Notes: generated from the sequence alone by a model not told the origin. 64,000 nt of DNA from Shewanella sp. OPT22 (GCF_004168585.1 NZ_PGVH01000005.1:29773-93772), one strand, 5' to 3'. Shown: positions 9,227 through 19,016, counted from the first letter of the stretch. Translations and numbers: made by a program.

Positions 9227-10984
9227 TTATACCAACTCTGGTACACCAGCCATCATCGTTTTAGTTTGACGCTTAGTTTCATCTTCTTTGAACTCTTTTG
9301 ACAAAACAGTATCAACGTAATACCAGTTGCTTTCTACTTTTTCAGGCGTAAATGTTACTGTCATAAATCCACGATCACCCATATTAGCGTATTTTAAATC
9401 TTCAACCAATTGTAAAACGGCCGCTTCAGTTGCAGGTAATTCTGGTTGCGGTATTTGCAAGTAGTACTCTAACCCTGGAGAAGAAACCGAAGCCGTTGCA
9501 AACTCAACTCCAACCACATCGCCATTAACATCACGAAGCTCATTTGCCCATGCATTATGAGTGTCCCCAGCCAGTACAACAAAGTTCTGCTGGCGAGATT
9601 TAGCTGTTCCGAAAATCACTTCACGCTCATAGGCATATCCATCCCAAGCATCCAAATTGTATGGAATCGATGGCAGTTGCAACATGGCTAACACTTCAGG
9701 AGTTAATAGGTGCTGACCCGCTGCGAGTGCTTGCAACTCACCAGCCGTCAATGTCGGATCGCCCGCTTGTGCTCTTGCCGCTATTTGTGCAAGCTGTGCT
9801 AATTGAGCAAATTGCGAAATGCTGATTTGCTGCGTTGCAATAGCCGCTGGTAAAAACACTTTCCCCATAAGCACTTGCTGACCCAAAACTTGCCATTTAG
9901 CCGTTGATTGCAACATTTCACCTTGTAACCACAATAACTGAGTTAAGCCAAGCATAGTGCGATTGGTATCGGTCACATCAGCCATGAAGCTGTCGCCGTC
10001 AAAACCACCCGTATTTGGATCGATATAATTTTCAAAAGCGAGTTGCTTATCACGACCTAATAGGCGTGTATCAAGCATGTGCAGATCCAACAAATCACCA
10101 TATGAGAAGCTGCGGTAGATCTCTTCATGACGACCTTCGCGCCAAGGGCGGATTGGTAACCACTCAAAATACGCCTGTAGCGCTGCTTGCTTACGTGCAG
10201 CAAAATCACCCTCTTCTTCTTGATGATTCTCAGCACCATCTTTATAGGAATCATTGGTGACTTCATGATCATCCCATACCATGATGAATGGGCTTTGTTG
10301 ATGCAGCTTTTGCAGGCTATTGTCCGAGCGATATTGTGCGTAGCGTTGACGATAATCGTCTAAACTGACGATTTCTCGATCCGGCATGACTTCACGACCT
10401 TCAACTTTACTTGTGCCATTAGCAGAACTGTCATTACCATACTCATAAATGTAATCACCGAGATGAATAACGGCATCTATCTCTGATTGCTGGGTCGCAA
10501 GCTCATACACATTGAAATAACCCACTGGATAGTTAGCACAAGATAAAACGGCAAACTTAACTTGAGCGATCTCACCTTCAGGTAACGTTTTAGTGACTCC
10601 CACAGTCGACGTGTTATCACCCGACATAAAGCGGTAATAATACGTTTGCCCTGGTCGTAAACCTACAGCATCAATTTTTACCGTATAGTCACGCTCAGCA
10701 GTGGTTGTCATACTACCGTCACGAATAACATCACTAAAATCACTGTCCGTAGCCACTTGCCAGCTTACACTGACTTCACCTTGCTCATTGGGTGAAACTC
10801 GAGTCCATAGAATGACGGCATTACTTGCAGGATCACCACTGGCAACACCATGAAGAAACTGTCCAGAAATTCGGTCCTTTTTATCATCACTGCTACACCC
10901 CATCAATCCATACGATAGAACTGCGGCCCCAACACCTTTTGCAGAAAATGCTAAAAAATCACGACGGTTATATTTTGTTGTCAT
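9227..10984 (-). CDS. phoD: PhoD-family alkaline phosphatase/phosphodiesterase, Tat-exported
   Basis: The 585-residue protein has a twin-arginine signal (RRDFLA at 7-12) followed by a lipobox-like GLMGC (Cys30), so it may be a Tat lipoprotein. A PhoD_N beta-sandwich comes first, then the metallophosphatase core with LGDYIYEYG, WDDHEVTNDSY and GDTHNAW. PhoD enzymes hydrolyse phosphate mono- and diesters outside the cytoplasm, usually with Ca and Fe. An Ala/Gln-rich insertion occurs at about residues 380-420. No clear Pho box was found upstream. Confidence 0.9.
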   Translation of the reverse strand: MTTKYNRRDFLAFSAKGVGAAVLSYGLMGCSSDDKKDRISGQFLHGVASGDPASNAVILWTRVSPNEQGEVSVSWQVATDSDFSDVIRDGSMTTTAERDYTVKIDAVGLRPGQTYYYRFMSGDNTSTVGVTKTLPEGEIAQVKFAVLSCANYPVGYFNVYELATQQSEIDAVIHLGDYIYEYGNDSSANGTSKVEGREVMPDREIVSLDDYRQRYAQYRSDNSLQKLHQQSPFIMVWDDHEVTNDSYKDGAENHQEEEGDFAARKQAALQAYFEWLPIRPWREGRHEEIYRSFSYGDLLDLHMLDTRLLGRDKQLAFENYIDPNTGGFDGDSFMADVTDTNRTMLGLTQLLWLQGEMLQSTAKWQVLGQQVLMGKVFLPAAIATQQISISQFAQLAQLAQIAARAQAGDPTLTAGELQALAAGQHLLTPEVLAMLQLPSIPYNLDAWDGYAYEREVIFGTAKSRQQNFVVLAGDTHNAWANELRDVNGDVVGVEFATASVSSPGLEYYLQIPQPELPATEAAVLQLVEDLKYANMGDRGFMTVTFTPEKVESNWYYVDTVLSKEFKEDETKRQTKTMMAGVPELV

Positions 10985-11294
10985 TATTATTCCTTGTTAT
11001 TCTTTTCCCTGAGCCAACACAATGTGTATTCGCTAAAGAGGTCTGACGTCTCATAACCCAGTTAGGTTACACAAATGTTTATTATATGTAACTATGTTCT
11101 ACTACTTTTTTCTTAGTCCTTTCACCATTTCAGAAATTAATAGCTATAATCGCAAGAGAAAGTGTCGTTGTATCATTCAAAGATTTAGCTTTTCTCGTAA
11201 AAGGTCGTATTGTTTAAAGGTAAACGATTAGATAATCACGATTTAATTGCGCCATAAGTCAGAAGAGTATTTGGAAACATAAGGAATAACTCGA
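10985..11294. other. 310-bp divergent promoter region
   Basis: The gap separates phoD (minus) from the TIGR03899-type gene (plus). It holds no credible coding frame and no recognised operator. A TAAGGA ribosome binding site at about 11280 serves the plus-strand gene. Confidence 0.5.
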
Positions 11295-12122
11295 GTGGAA
11301 AAAAAAATCACAACATCTTCTGCTAACAGCAACGACGTTTCTGCTCGACGTAAGGCATTGAATTTAGGTGGCCAATTAGGCTTAGTTGCAGATGGTGATT
11401 ATAAGCCCGCCAATGCCTCAGTTGCAGCACGTGGTGAACACCGACAACGTAAACTCATTGCGAACTATCAAAAGAATTTAGAATCCATTTATCAATTGGC
11501 TCTAGAACACACCCCTTCTGACGTTACAGGCATCGACTTAGATCCAGATTGGTTGTATCACTTTTTTGAAATGGCTGAAAAAATCCATAACCCTAAAATG
11601 CAGGATCTCTGGGCTAGAATTCTGGCAAGAGAAATCGTAAAACCAGGTAACTTCACCATTGAGACTTTAGACACCTTAAAGAAACTGACACAACGTGAAG
11701 CGCTGATTCTCGAAAGAGCGCTAGGGCTTGGCTCTACGTTTAATAATGAAACTCGGTTGAAACTGCTAAGTCGCTATAGAGTCACAGGCGGCTGGGCGAC
11801 TTATTTCAGAAGTAACCCAATTCGATTAATCGATTTATCAAAATGTGGACTTCCCTACTCCAGCATTCTAACGATGATACATGCTGGCATTTTACATCCA
11901 GAAGAATTTGAAACGGGTAAATTAACCAAAGGTGAAGAGATAAAAGTCACTTATCCTCACAAACAGTTGTCATTAATACCAAAAATTCCCCATATCGTCG
12001 TTGGCTATTATCGATTTACCAACATAGGAAATGAGCTTGCACAGCTGGTGTCGCCAAAATTAGAATCCAATGTTTTTGAAGTGATCAGAAGCACATTGAA
12101 TGACGATTTTGTAATCCAATGA
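11295..12122 (+). CDS. TIGR03899 family protein (DUF2806-like)
   Basis: A GTG start preceded by AAGGA yields 275 residues with no signal or membrane segment. The central region DLDPDWLYHFFEMAEKI followed by MQDLWARILAREIVKPG resembles the DUF2806/TIGR03899 helical domain known in Vibrio and Shewanella. The function is unknown. It is followed after 92 bp by the disrupted orphan gene; whether they are co-transcribed cannot be told. Confidence 0.65.
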   Translation: MEKKITTSSANSNDVSARRKALNLGGQLGLVADGDYKPANASVAARGEHRQRKLIANYQKNLESIYQLALEHTPSDVTGIDLDPDWLYHFFEMAEKIHNPKMQDLWARILAREIVKPGNFTIETLDTLKKLTQREALILERALGLGSTFNNETRLKLLSRYRVTGGWATYFRSNPIRLIDLSKCGLPYSSILTMIHAGILHPEEFETGKLTKGEEIKVTYPHKQLSLIPKIPHIVVGYYRFTNIGNELAQLVSPKLESNVFEVIRSTLNDDFVIQ

Positions 12123-12184
12123 GCCGACGCTAAGATTAAACATCTTTAATCTAACCATCATACTGTATTGTGTATGGTAAATTT

Positions 12185-12212
12185 ACCTTTTAAGCTCATT
12201 AGCTCAAAAGGT
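12185..12212 (+). promoter_or_regulatory. Hairpin covering the ribosome binding site at 12206-12211
   Basis: ACCTTTT (12185-12191) pairs with AAAAGGT (12206-12212), with AGCT/AGCT pairing inside. The AAAAGG ribosome binding site of the ATG at 12215 is therefore in the 3' arm. No T run follows, so it is not a plain terminator. A perfect 12-bp palindrome GGTAAATTTACC lies just upstream at 12176-12187. Confidence 0.5.
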
Positions 12213-12214
12213 TT

Positions 12215-12418
12215 ATGGCCACAACTTTAATTCAGTGTAATCATTTAGCGGAAGGCTTTACTGATAATGGCCAATTACAATCCGTTTCTCAGTACCTCGA
12301 ACAGCAAAAACAACAGAAAGCACACCTTCCTACGCTCATGCTATACATAGGAACAGTGAGATCTATCCTGTTGAATATAATGTTGTGTGGCATACACTTC
12401 ATGGGCCAAACAATCTAA
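12215..12418 (+). pseudogene. Out-of-frame 5' part of the following CE-clan protease gene
   Basis: An ATG with a good ribosome binding site (AAAAGG, three bases before it) opens a frame of 67 codons beginning MATTLIQCNHLAEGF. The next frame is open from 12268 onward and continues as the long protein ending at 14214. The two frames overlap for about 150 bp. The best-initiated start therefore lies in a different frame from the long protein, implying a net -1 (or +2) shift. It may be a frameshift mutation, a sequencing error, or recoding; no canonical slippery heptamer was found. Confidence 0.55.
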
Positions 12419-14214
12419 CCCGCACATTTGCTCAACTCGAACCTTACAATCAAACCTCCATTGAAAGTAACCGTTTATTACAATCGGTTGAGTCTGAATT
12501 CATGCTTAAATGTAATTGGCATTTACTCGCAAGCTGCGCTTTTGAGCCATTGATTAAGTTTATTGATTCACAAACCACGAAAACTAGAGGGAAGGTTGAA
12601 AGAACAAAAAGCCTAGCAGTACTTAGCACCAAATTGGATTTAGGCTCTTTTCCATCTAGAAAGTTAACACGTTCCAAAAGTTTAAATGCTTTACCTGCTG
12701 AAGCCGTTGACGATCAAAAGTGGGCTCAATTTCGCACACAACGAGATTATTTTGTCGCTCATAAGTCTTCATCGAATCCAACGCTCTCTGAGATCCGAAT
12801 ACAGTTACAGGAAGCTGAGGAGCTTAAAGTCGTTTACATTTCTCAGTTGCTCGCAGAAGGTATTGACCTAAATGATAGAGATGCCGTAAAAACGTTTTTA
12901 GATGCTCGAAATATTCGTTCACGGTCTACCTCTGAATCACCATCAGAATCCGTAGAAGATGACTTGAACGGGTTCGTTGTCATTGCAGACACACCTCAAG
13001 TTAGAGGTAATTTACCAAACAACATAGAATTAACTGGGCTGCTGCTTGCTCAGTCCACTCAAGAAAACGAAAACGAACATATCACCTCGCTTCCATTACC
13101 GAGTGATCAGTCTGATGCCTTCTTGGATGACTGTCTGTTGATAACTCAAGACTCGACACCTGAAACGGGGGTCGAATGTTTCGGTCCCCTCTCAGATTCA
13201 GAGCTTTCCTTTACGCTAACTGAACATGATGAGACAACATCCACAGTAGAGCCTCACTCTTCTGAACGCACGAACGAGCTTGAAGCTTCAAATATCCCTT
13301 TAGTCCAAATTGACGACTTCACGCTTGTACCAGCATCAGTCTGTCTAGACGAGATAGACATTGTTGAGCCTTTGCAACCTAAATTACAAAGCCCTGAAAC
13401 TAAGATCATTGAGTATTTTAAAGCGAACAAGATCCACCACCTTCAACCACTAAAAATGAATCCTCAATTTAAAATAACAAAGGGAAGTGATTTTGTTAGT
13501 GCCTCACAAATAGAGTCTTATCAGCGCTCATATGTTTCTACTACATTCGATACCGTGCGGATCTCGCAAATGAGAAAGACGTTTCAAGCTTTTACGGGAA
13601 CCATTAAGCGTCACCTTGACAAACAGCTCCTCAATTCAGGGAGAAAAAATATTGGTCAAGGTGGGGTTTATGATTGTTATGTAGCACTGCAAGATTTTTC
13701 AAGTGAACATCAACTCGAAAAGCACAATATTGATATTCATCGTGAGCTTTCTCTTGATAGTTCAGAATTAGCCTCAAGTTTACTCGCACATCATTCATCG
13801 TTTACACAACAAACTAACTCAAGACTGATGTTTATTCCTGTTGGAGTACATACTAAGAAACTCGCCTTAATTGAATCTCATCACGCCATTTTATGTGTGT
13901 TCACAAAAGAGCGTATTTTTGTAATCGATTCAAAAAATAAGTTTGCTTCGCTGTTCAATAAAGATCCTAAAATCACCTATATCTGTACACAGTTGCAACC
14001 GTTAACTAATACCGTCGATTGCACCCGATTCGTCACCTTTACAGCCATGCATTTACTCAATTGCTTGTTAAACGTAAGTCCAGATGAAACGTCTGACGAA
14101 ACTGCGACCATAATGCAAATTCTTGCACATATACCTCAACCTGAAGAGATGGAAGAAGCGCCTAAAGACGCCGAGCAAGATGAAGGTGAAATTCAAGCCT
14201 TCTTTGAGTTATAA
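12385..14214 (+). CDS. Predicted CE-clan (Ulp1/RavZ-like) cysteine protease, effector-like
   Basis: A GTG start gives 609 residues; the frame is open from 12268, so the true start is uncertain. The last 150 residues show the order His499 (SHHAILCV), Asp515 (VIDSK), Gln538 and Cys546 (VDCTRF), the His-Asp-Gln-Cys arrangement of Ulp1/SENP-type CE-clan peptidases. The H-to-D spacing of 16 matches SENPs. Residues 60-310 are Ser/Thr/acidic and low in predicted structure. They include the LIR-like motifs GFVVI (F197) and DDFTLV (F312). No signal peptide is seen. Members of this clan cleave ubiquitin-like proteins, or acetylate, in host cells. The function here is inferred. Confidence 0.6.
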   Translation: MWHTLHGPNNLTRTFAQLEPYNQTSIESNRLLQSVESEFMLKCNWHLLASCAFEPLIKFIDSQTTKTRGKVERTKSLAVLSTKLDLGSFPSRKLTRSKSLNALPAEAVDDQKWAQFRTQRDYFVAHKSSSNPTLSEIRIQLQEAEELKVVYISQLLAEGIDLNDRDAVKTFLDARNIRSRSTSESPSESVEDDLNGFVVIADTPQVRGNLPNNIELTGLLLAQSTQENENEHITSLPLPSDQSDAFLDDCLLITQDSTPETGVECFGPLSDSELSFTLTEHDETTSTVEPHSSERTNELEASNIPLVQIDDFTLVPASVCLDEIDIVEPLQPKLQSPETKIIEYFKANKIHHLQPLKMNPQFKITKGSDFVSASQIESYQRSYVSTTFDTVRISQMRKTFQAFTGTIKRHLDKQLLNSGRKNIGQGGVYDCYVALQDFSSEHQLEKHNIDIHRELSLDSSELASSLLAHHSSFTQQTNSRLMFIPVGVHTKKLALIESHHAILCVFTKERIFVIDSKNKFASLFNKDPKITYICTQLQPLTNTVDCTRFVTFTAMHLLNCLLNVSPDETSDETATIMQILAHIPQPEEMEEAPKDAEQDEGEIQAFFEL

Positions 14215-15225
14215 CGAATTGCGTCGATAATGCTTAATCTCAAAATCAAATCTTAACCCCATAAATACTTGATATGTTGTTGCTGATTCTTTTTTAATCA
14301 ATTGCGACTCAACAAACCACTTTAATTTATCCGTTTGAAACCATTCAAAGGTGGTATTTACGAGTTGCTGTTTTCGATGTCTATCTGAATCGGGTTTAAA
14401 TTGGGAAACGCCAAACTTCAGTTTGTGCGCCGTCGTTAATTGATAGGACATGGCAACATCTGCGGTAAAACCATTATTCTGGTTAAATCGAGTGTGTTGA
14501 AAAGACGTTGCCCAGTATAGTTTTTCGGTGATTTGTTGAGACAGTGATAAACCTATTACTTGCTGTGTATCGAGTTCAAATTCTTCTTGATAATACGCCG
14601 CAGAAAAATACATGTTTTGCCAATGATAGCGTCCTCCGAAACCAAGATAACGATTACGACTATGCCATGGCTGATTATGAATCCGTTTATCTATTTGCCA
14701 GTTCCAATCACCACTCTGTAATTGATAACTCACCATGCTATTTACTCTTGCGGGGCTGATGATGTCATAACCTAATGGAGATGCCAGACGGTTAAATATA
14801 TCAACAGGTTCAGCGATTAAGTTATATTGCGCCGCATTTTGTCTACCGTAGGTTAGTTGCCCCCAATGTCCTGCTAAACCAACATATGCTTTTCTGCGAC
14901 TGCCAAACTCGTAATCACTTTTCACTGTTGGACGTACATCACCATGAGCCACTAATCGCACCTCTTCAATGAAAGTGTACTTGAGCTTCACGCCAGTTCG
15001 TGAAGAGCTGTCATCCCACTTCCAAGCTTGGTCACTCCAATCTAGTGACCCAAAACGGGGGCGAAGAGATAAGTAGTAAGTCAACGCATCTGGGTCATCC
15101 ATAATCTGAGTTGGTAACTCAGGTAACATAGACATATCGTTTGAGGGCTCTCTTGGAATCCTATCCTTTGCAAACCCTGAAAATGATAGCCCAGTAACGA
15201 TCAACCAGATAAAGTTTCTAAGCAT
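14209..15225 (-). CDS. Outer-membrane porin (Gram-negative porin superfamily)
   Basis: A signal peptide (cleavage near GFAKD, residue 20) precedes a 338-residue protein made of alternating beta strands. The RKAYVGLAGHWGQLTYGRQ segment near residue 110 is typical of general porins. The last strand (VFMGLRFDF) is followed by about ten extra basic residues, so the usual terminal aromatic is not at the very end. Its stop overlaps the stop of the convergent protease gene by six bases. It lies directly downstream of the cysC operon. Confidence 0.75.
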   Translation of the reverse strand: MLRNFIWLIVTGLSFSGFAKDRIPREPSNDMSMLPELPTQIMDDPDALTYYLSLRPRFGSLDWSDQAWKWDDSSSRTGVKLKYTFIEEVRLVAHGDVRPTVKSDYEFGSRRKAYVGLAGHWGQLTYGRQNAAQYNLIAEPVDIFNRLASPLGYDIISPARVNSMVSYQLQSGDWNWQIDKRIHNQPWHSRNRYLGFGGRYHWQNMYFSAAYYQEEFELDTQQVIGLSLSQQITEKLYWATSFQHTRFNQNNGFTADVAMSYQLTTAHKLKFGVSQFKPDSDRHRKQQLVNTTFEWFQTDKLKWFVESQLIKKESATTYQVFMGLRFDFEIKHYRRNSL

Positions 15226-15266
15226 TGTTCCTCCATGAATAACGCTTAGATTATAGTCAAATTACC

Positions 15267-15866
15267 TTAAGCTGCTGAAGCCGCATCCAATGCCAGTAAA
15301 TATTCTAGAATGGCATGCACTTGCTGACCTAAATCGCCTTTGCTGGTGTTAATTGTGAGCTCGGCCGCTATTGGCTCTTCATATTTGGCATCAATGCCTG
15401 TGAAATCTTTGATTTCTCCCGCTCGCGCTTTTTTATACAAACCTTTCGGATCTCGTTGCTCGCAAACATCTAGAGGCGTTGCCACGTGAATCTCAATAAA
15501 TTCATTTTCGGAAAACTGGCTTCGAATCCACTCCCGCTGTTGCCGTGAAGGCGATACAAATGCCCCAAGAACAATCACACCGGCATCAAGCATTAACTTG
15601 CTGACTTCGGTCACTCTACGCATGTTTTCATTACGATCATTTTCAGAAAAACCAAGATCGTTACATAATCCATGACGAACATTGTCACCATCAAGCAAAT
15701 AAGTGGCAAAGCCCTTTTGATGTAAAATCGATTCTAGTGCGCCAGCCAACGTTGATTTACCTGAACCAGACAAACCAGTAAACCATAATAATCTCGGTTG
15801 TTGTTTTAGCAGCTTTTGACGCTGAACTTTATCTATCTTATGTGAATGCCATGATATTTCAGACAT
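15267..15866 (-). CDS. cysC: Adenylyl-sulfate kinase
   Basis: CysC phosphorylates APS to PAPS. The P-loop GLSGSGKST is at residues 31-39, followed by the DGDNVRHGL substrate segment and FVSPSRQQR. At 199 residues it has normal length. It is the last gene of the sulfate activation operon, 28 bp after the SLC13 permease gene. An Ala-rich end (ALDAASAA) is the only unusual touch. Confidence 0.95.
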   Translation of the reverse strand: MSEISWHSHKIDKVQRQKLLKQQPRLLWFTGLSGSGKSTLAGALESILHQKGFATYLLDGDNVRHGLCNDLGFSENDRNENMRRVTEVSKLMLDAGVIVLGAFVSPSRQQREWIRSQFSENEFIEIHVATPLDVCEQRDPKGLYKKARAGEIKDFTGIDAKYEEPIAAELTINTSKGDLGQQVHAILEYLLALDAASAA

Positions 15867-15894
15867 AAAAGCTCCTCTTGTTGTTGAATTAAGA

Positions 15895-17619
15895 TCAGTT
15901 CAATGGAAACCACATCGGGACAAGTATGATCACCAATGTTGAATACAGCAGTGACAAAGGTAACCCCAGTTTGACGAAGTCGATAAAGCGATAGTTTCCC
16001 GCATTGAACACCATTAAATTGGTTTGATAACCATACGGTGAAATGAAGCTTGCACTGGCACCGAATACGACAGCAATAATAAAAGGTTTGGCATCAACAC
16101 CAAGTGTTTCAGATATAGCCAAAGCAATGGGGAAGGCCAATGCGGCAGCAGCGTTATTCGTGATGAGTTCGGTTAATAGAACCGTCATGAGATATACACC
16201 AATAAAGGCGCCAAGTGTTCCATACCCCGAGAATAGAGACATCAAGCCATTGGACAACTCAGTTGCAAGTCCGGTACTCATCATCAGATCAGCCAAACAC
16301 AATGCACTGCCGACGATGATCAGCAACGAAGTCGGAAAACGTCTACGAATGTGCTCGAGATCCAATACTCGAGTCAACAAATACATCAGTAACAATATCA
16401 CTAGACTTTTTGCCAGTGACACCAAGCCAAGTAAACTTGCTCCCAGTGCGACAGCAAAACTCGCCATCACCCAATGGCTGCGCTTTGGCGTTAACTGCAC
16501 AGATAGGTCCAGAGCATTGATCGATGCAAATTCATACCTCGGTTGCTGTTGCTCAAATTCGCTACCCGGCGTCACCAGCAGTAAATCGCCAGACTGTAAT
16601 TTCACATCACCAAGGCCACCTTTAAGCACTTGATTACCACGACGAATCCCCAAGACAGCAGCAGAAAACTTTTCTCGAAACTCTACTTGCTTCAAAGAGT
16701 GCCCAACTAGGTGGCTACTCGGTGCAATCACCAGTTCAACTAGGTTTTGCCCATCCGCTTGGTGTTTACCAAACCATTCCAAGCCATCAAACTGTTGTAG
16801 TAATTCTACAGAGTCCACAGCACCACTAAATCTCAGTTTATCGCCCGCAACCAACACCATATTCGGTGGTACAGGAGACATCGCAACACCATTGCGTTCT
16901 AACTCGGCTAAATACAATTTTTTGAGTGCACGCAACTGATTGTCATGCACGCTCTTTCCTATCAGTTTCGAACCTGCTATCACTTTAGCTTCTAACAAAA
17001 AAGGCAATTCCGTTTCGGCTTGATTATCGTCACGTTCAGGTAACCAATGCGATATCACAATAAGTAACGCCATGCCTGCCACGACGAGTACCAAACCCAC
17101 TTGGGTAAACTCAAAAAAGTGCAGTGGTTCTAACCCTGAATGCTCAACAAACGAATTGACAATTAAATTGGTGGAGGTACCAATTAAGGTCAGCGTCCCC
17201 CCTAAAATCGTGGCGTAATTCAAGGGTAATAACAGTTTGGAGGCAGCGTGGGATTGATTTCTCTGAATAGGCCCGATTAGAGATGCGACCACAGCGGTGT
17301 TATTGGTGAATGACGACAACAAGGCTGTCGAAAAACCCAACTTAACCAAAGTCGATGTAAACGACCCTTTCGCAATCAATTGACTCAACTTAGCAAGCAA
17401 GTGTGTTTTCTCTAATACACTGGCAGTCAAAATAAGCAACACTAGCGTGATCAAACCACTATTGGTAAAACTGATTAGGGCATGCGAAATATCCACCAGC
17501 CCAAGTAAATAACAAGCGATAACAGCGCCAGCAAAACACATTGCTGGCGAAGCTTTACCTGAAAATAATCCGCCAAGTAACCCAATTAAGATGAGACTTA
17601 ACCACGCCGCATCGGTCAT
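15895..17619 (-). CDS. SLC13-family permease with two TrkA-C domains, probable sulfate transporter
   Basis: The 574-residue protein has a split membrane domain: helices at about 1-190 and again from 385 to the end. Two TrkA-C (RCK_C) regulatory modules lie between them (about 205-285 and 295-375). SNT-like motifs occur in both halves ([11 protein letters not shown] and [14 protein letters not shown]). Its start overlaps the cysN stop by four bases, so it is translated with the sulfate activation genes. Context makes sulfate the likely substrate; CysTWA-type ABC genes are not seen in this window. Confidence 0.85.
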   Translation of the reverse strand: MTDAAWLSLILIGLLGGLFSGKASPAMCFAGAVIACYLLGLVDISHALISFTNSGLITLVLLILTASVLEKTHLLAKLSQLIAKGSFTSTLVKLGFSTALLSSFTNNTAVVASLIGPIQRNQSHAASKLLLPLNYATILGGTLTLIGTSTNLIVNSFVEHSGLEPLHFFEFTQVGLVLVVAGMALLIVISHWLPERDDNQAETELPFLLEAKVIAGSKLIGKSVHDNQLRALKKLYLAELERNGVAMSPVPPNMVLVAGDKLRFSGAVDSVELLQQFDGLEWFGKHQADGQNLVELVIAPSSHLVGHSLKQVEFREKFSAAVLGIRRGNQVLKGGLGDVKLQSGDLLLVTPGSEFEQQQPRYEFASINALDLSVQLTPKRSHWVMASFAVALGASLLGLVSLAKSLVILLLMYLLTRVLDLEHIRRRFPTSLLIIVGSALCLADLMMSTGLATELSNGLMSLFSGYGTLGAFIGVYLMTVLLTELITNNAAAALAFPIALAISETLGVDAKPFIIAVVFGASASFISPYGYQTNLMVFNAGNYRFIDFVKLGLPLSLLYSTLVIILVPMWFPLN

Positions 17620-19016
17620 TTACTGATGTCCAATGCCTGCCAATGGGGATAAGATTTTCTTATCCAAGCATTCAATTCGACTTCCGATTCTGAATATTCC
17701 TGTTCGAGTTTTTTCTGCGCCTCAACTTCTGTCACCATGACCGCTGCTGCTGTCGCATTGGTTAAGCGATCGATAATGATCATCGCTCCAGTAGTATGGT
17801 TATCTCGATACGTTTCAACAATCATCGGCTCTGTGAACGCCATTGTTACTTTAGCGATCGTATTTAAGTTAACGGTACTTTCAACACGCTTGTCCAGTGT
17901 ATTCACGTCTGTGATGTACTCGATACTGGTCATTTTTACTTGAGTCAGTTTGCCAGCAACTTTCACATCATAAAGCTGATTAAGCTTCAATGGTGATTCT
18001 TGCATCCACACTAACTCAGCGCTGACTTGCTGAGTTGACCTTGGCGCGATGTCTTGGCTTTTAACGATAACATCCCCACGCGAAATATCGATTTCATCCT
18101 CTAAAACCAATGTTATAGCTTCGTCTTTTGTCGCTGTTGATTTGTCACCGTCAAAGGTGACAATGTTTGCGATCACTGATGACTTATCCGACGGCAACAC
18201 CGTTATCGCATCGCCCACGGAGATACTGCCACTTGCAACCGTACCAGAGAAACCTCTAAAGTTAAGATCTGGGCGTTGCACATATTGCACAGGAAAACGA
18301 AAGTCATACTGTTCGCTATTAACATCAATGTCTTCAAGCGCTGTGAGTAATGGTTCAGATGCATACCATGGCATATGCTTTGATGCAGTAACCACGTTGT
18401 CGCCAGTTAATGCTGACAGAGGAATATATCGAATGTCAGCAGGTGCCAATTGCTTAGCAAACTGTTCAAAGTCGGTTCTTATCGCATCAAACACACTTTG
18501 CTGGTAATCCACTAAATCCATTTTGTTAATGGCAATCACCAGATGTTTAATGCCCAATAAGCTTGCAATATAAGCATGACGCTTAGTCTGGGTTTGCACA
18601 CCATGACGAGCATCGATCAAAATCACAGCCACATCACAAGTGGATGCTCCTGTTGCCATATTACGTGTGTATTGTTCATGCCCAGGCGTATCAGCAATGA
18701 TGAATTTACGTTTTTCACTGCTGAAATAACGATAAGCCACATCTATGGTGATGCCTTGTTCACGCTCAGCTTGCAAACCGTCGACTAACAAAGCTAAATC
18801 TAAGGCTTCACCAGCATTACCTATCTTGGCACTTTCTTGTTTCAAGGTGGCCAATTGATCATCGTAGATCTGAGCGCTGTCATGCAATAATCGACCAATC
18901 AACGTACTCTTACCGTCATCAACACTCCCGCAGGTTAAAAAGCGCAGTAATTGCTTTTGTTGTTGATGAGCCACATATGTTTCGATATCTAAGTCTTCGA
19001 TTCTTTCAGCGACCAT
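17616..19016 (-). CDS. cysN: Sulfate adenylyltransferase GTPase subunit
   Basis: CysN uses GTP hydrolysis to drive APS formation by CysD. The GTPase motifs are GSVDDGKST (30-38), DTPGHEQY and NKMD; beta-barrel domains follow. The length of 466 residues is close to the E. coli protein, without a fused CysC domain (cysC is separate downstream). It overlaps cysD by one base (TAATG) and the permease gene by four bases, indicating tight coupling. Confidence 0.95.
   Translation of the reverse strand: MVAERIEDLDIETYVAHQQQKQLLRFLTCGSVDDGKSTLIGRLLHDSAQIYDDQLATLKQESAKIGNAGEALDLALLVDGLQAEREQGITIDVAYRYFSSEKRKFIIADTPGHEQYTRNMATGASTCDVAVILIDARHGVQTQTKRHAYIASLLGIKHLVIAINKMDLVDYQQSVFDAIRTDFEQFAKQLAPADIRYIPLSALTGDNVVTASKHMPWYASEPLLTALEDIDVNSEQYDFRFPVQYVQRPDLNFRGFSGTVASGSISVGDAITVLPSDKSSVIANIVTFDGDKSTATKDEAITLVLEDEIDISRGDVIVKSQDIAPRSTQQVSAELVWMQESPLKLNQLYDVKVAGKLTQVKMTSIEYITDVNTLDKRVESTVNLNTIAKVTMAFTEPMIVETYRDNHTTGAMIIIDRLTNATAAAVMVTEVEAQKKLEQEYSESEVELNAWIRKSYPHWQALDISK

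Noticed and set aside
10985..11294. Pho box before phoD
   Set aside because: No pair of CTGTCAT-like repeats with proper spacing was found.
12300..12320. Programmed -1 frameshift site in the protease gene
   Set aside because: The A-run is GCAAAAACAACAG and does not form an X-XXY-YYZ heptamer in the upstream frame; no clear downstream stimulatory structure was seen, so recoding was kept only as a possibility.
16043..16633. A 196-codon frame antisense to the SLC13 permease gene
   Set aside because: It is a shadow of the permease coding frame, with typical antisense low-complexity composition.
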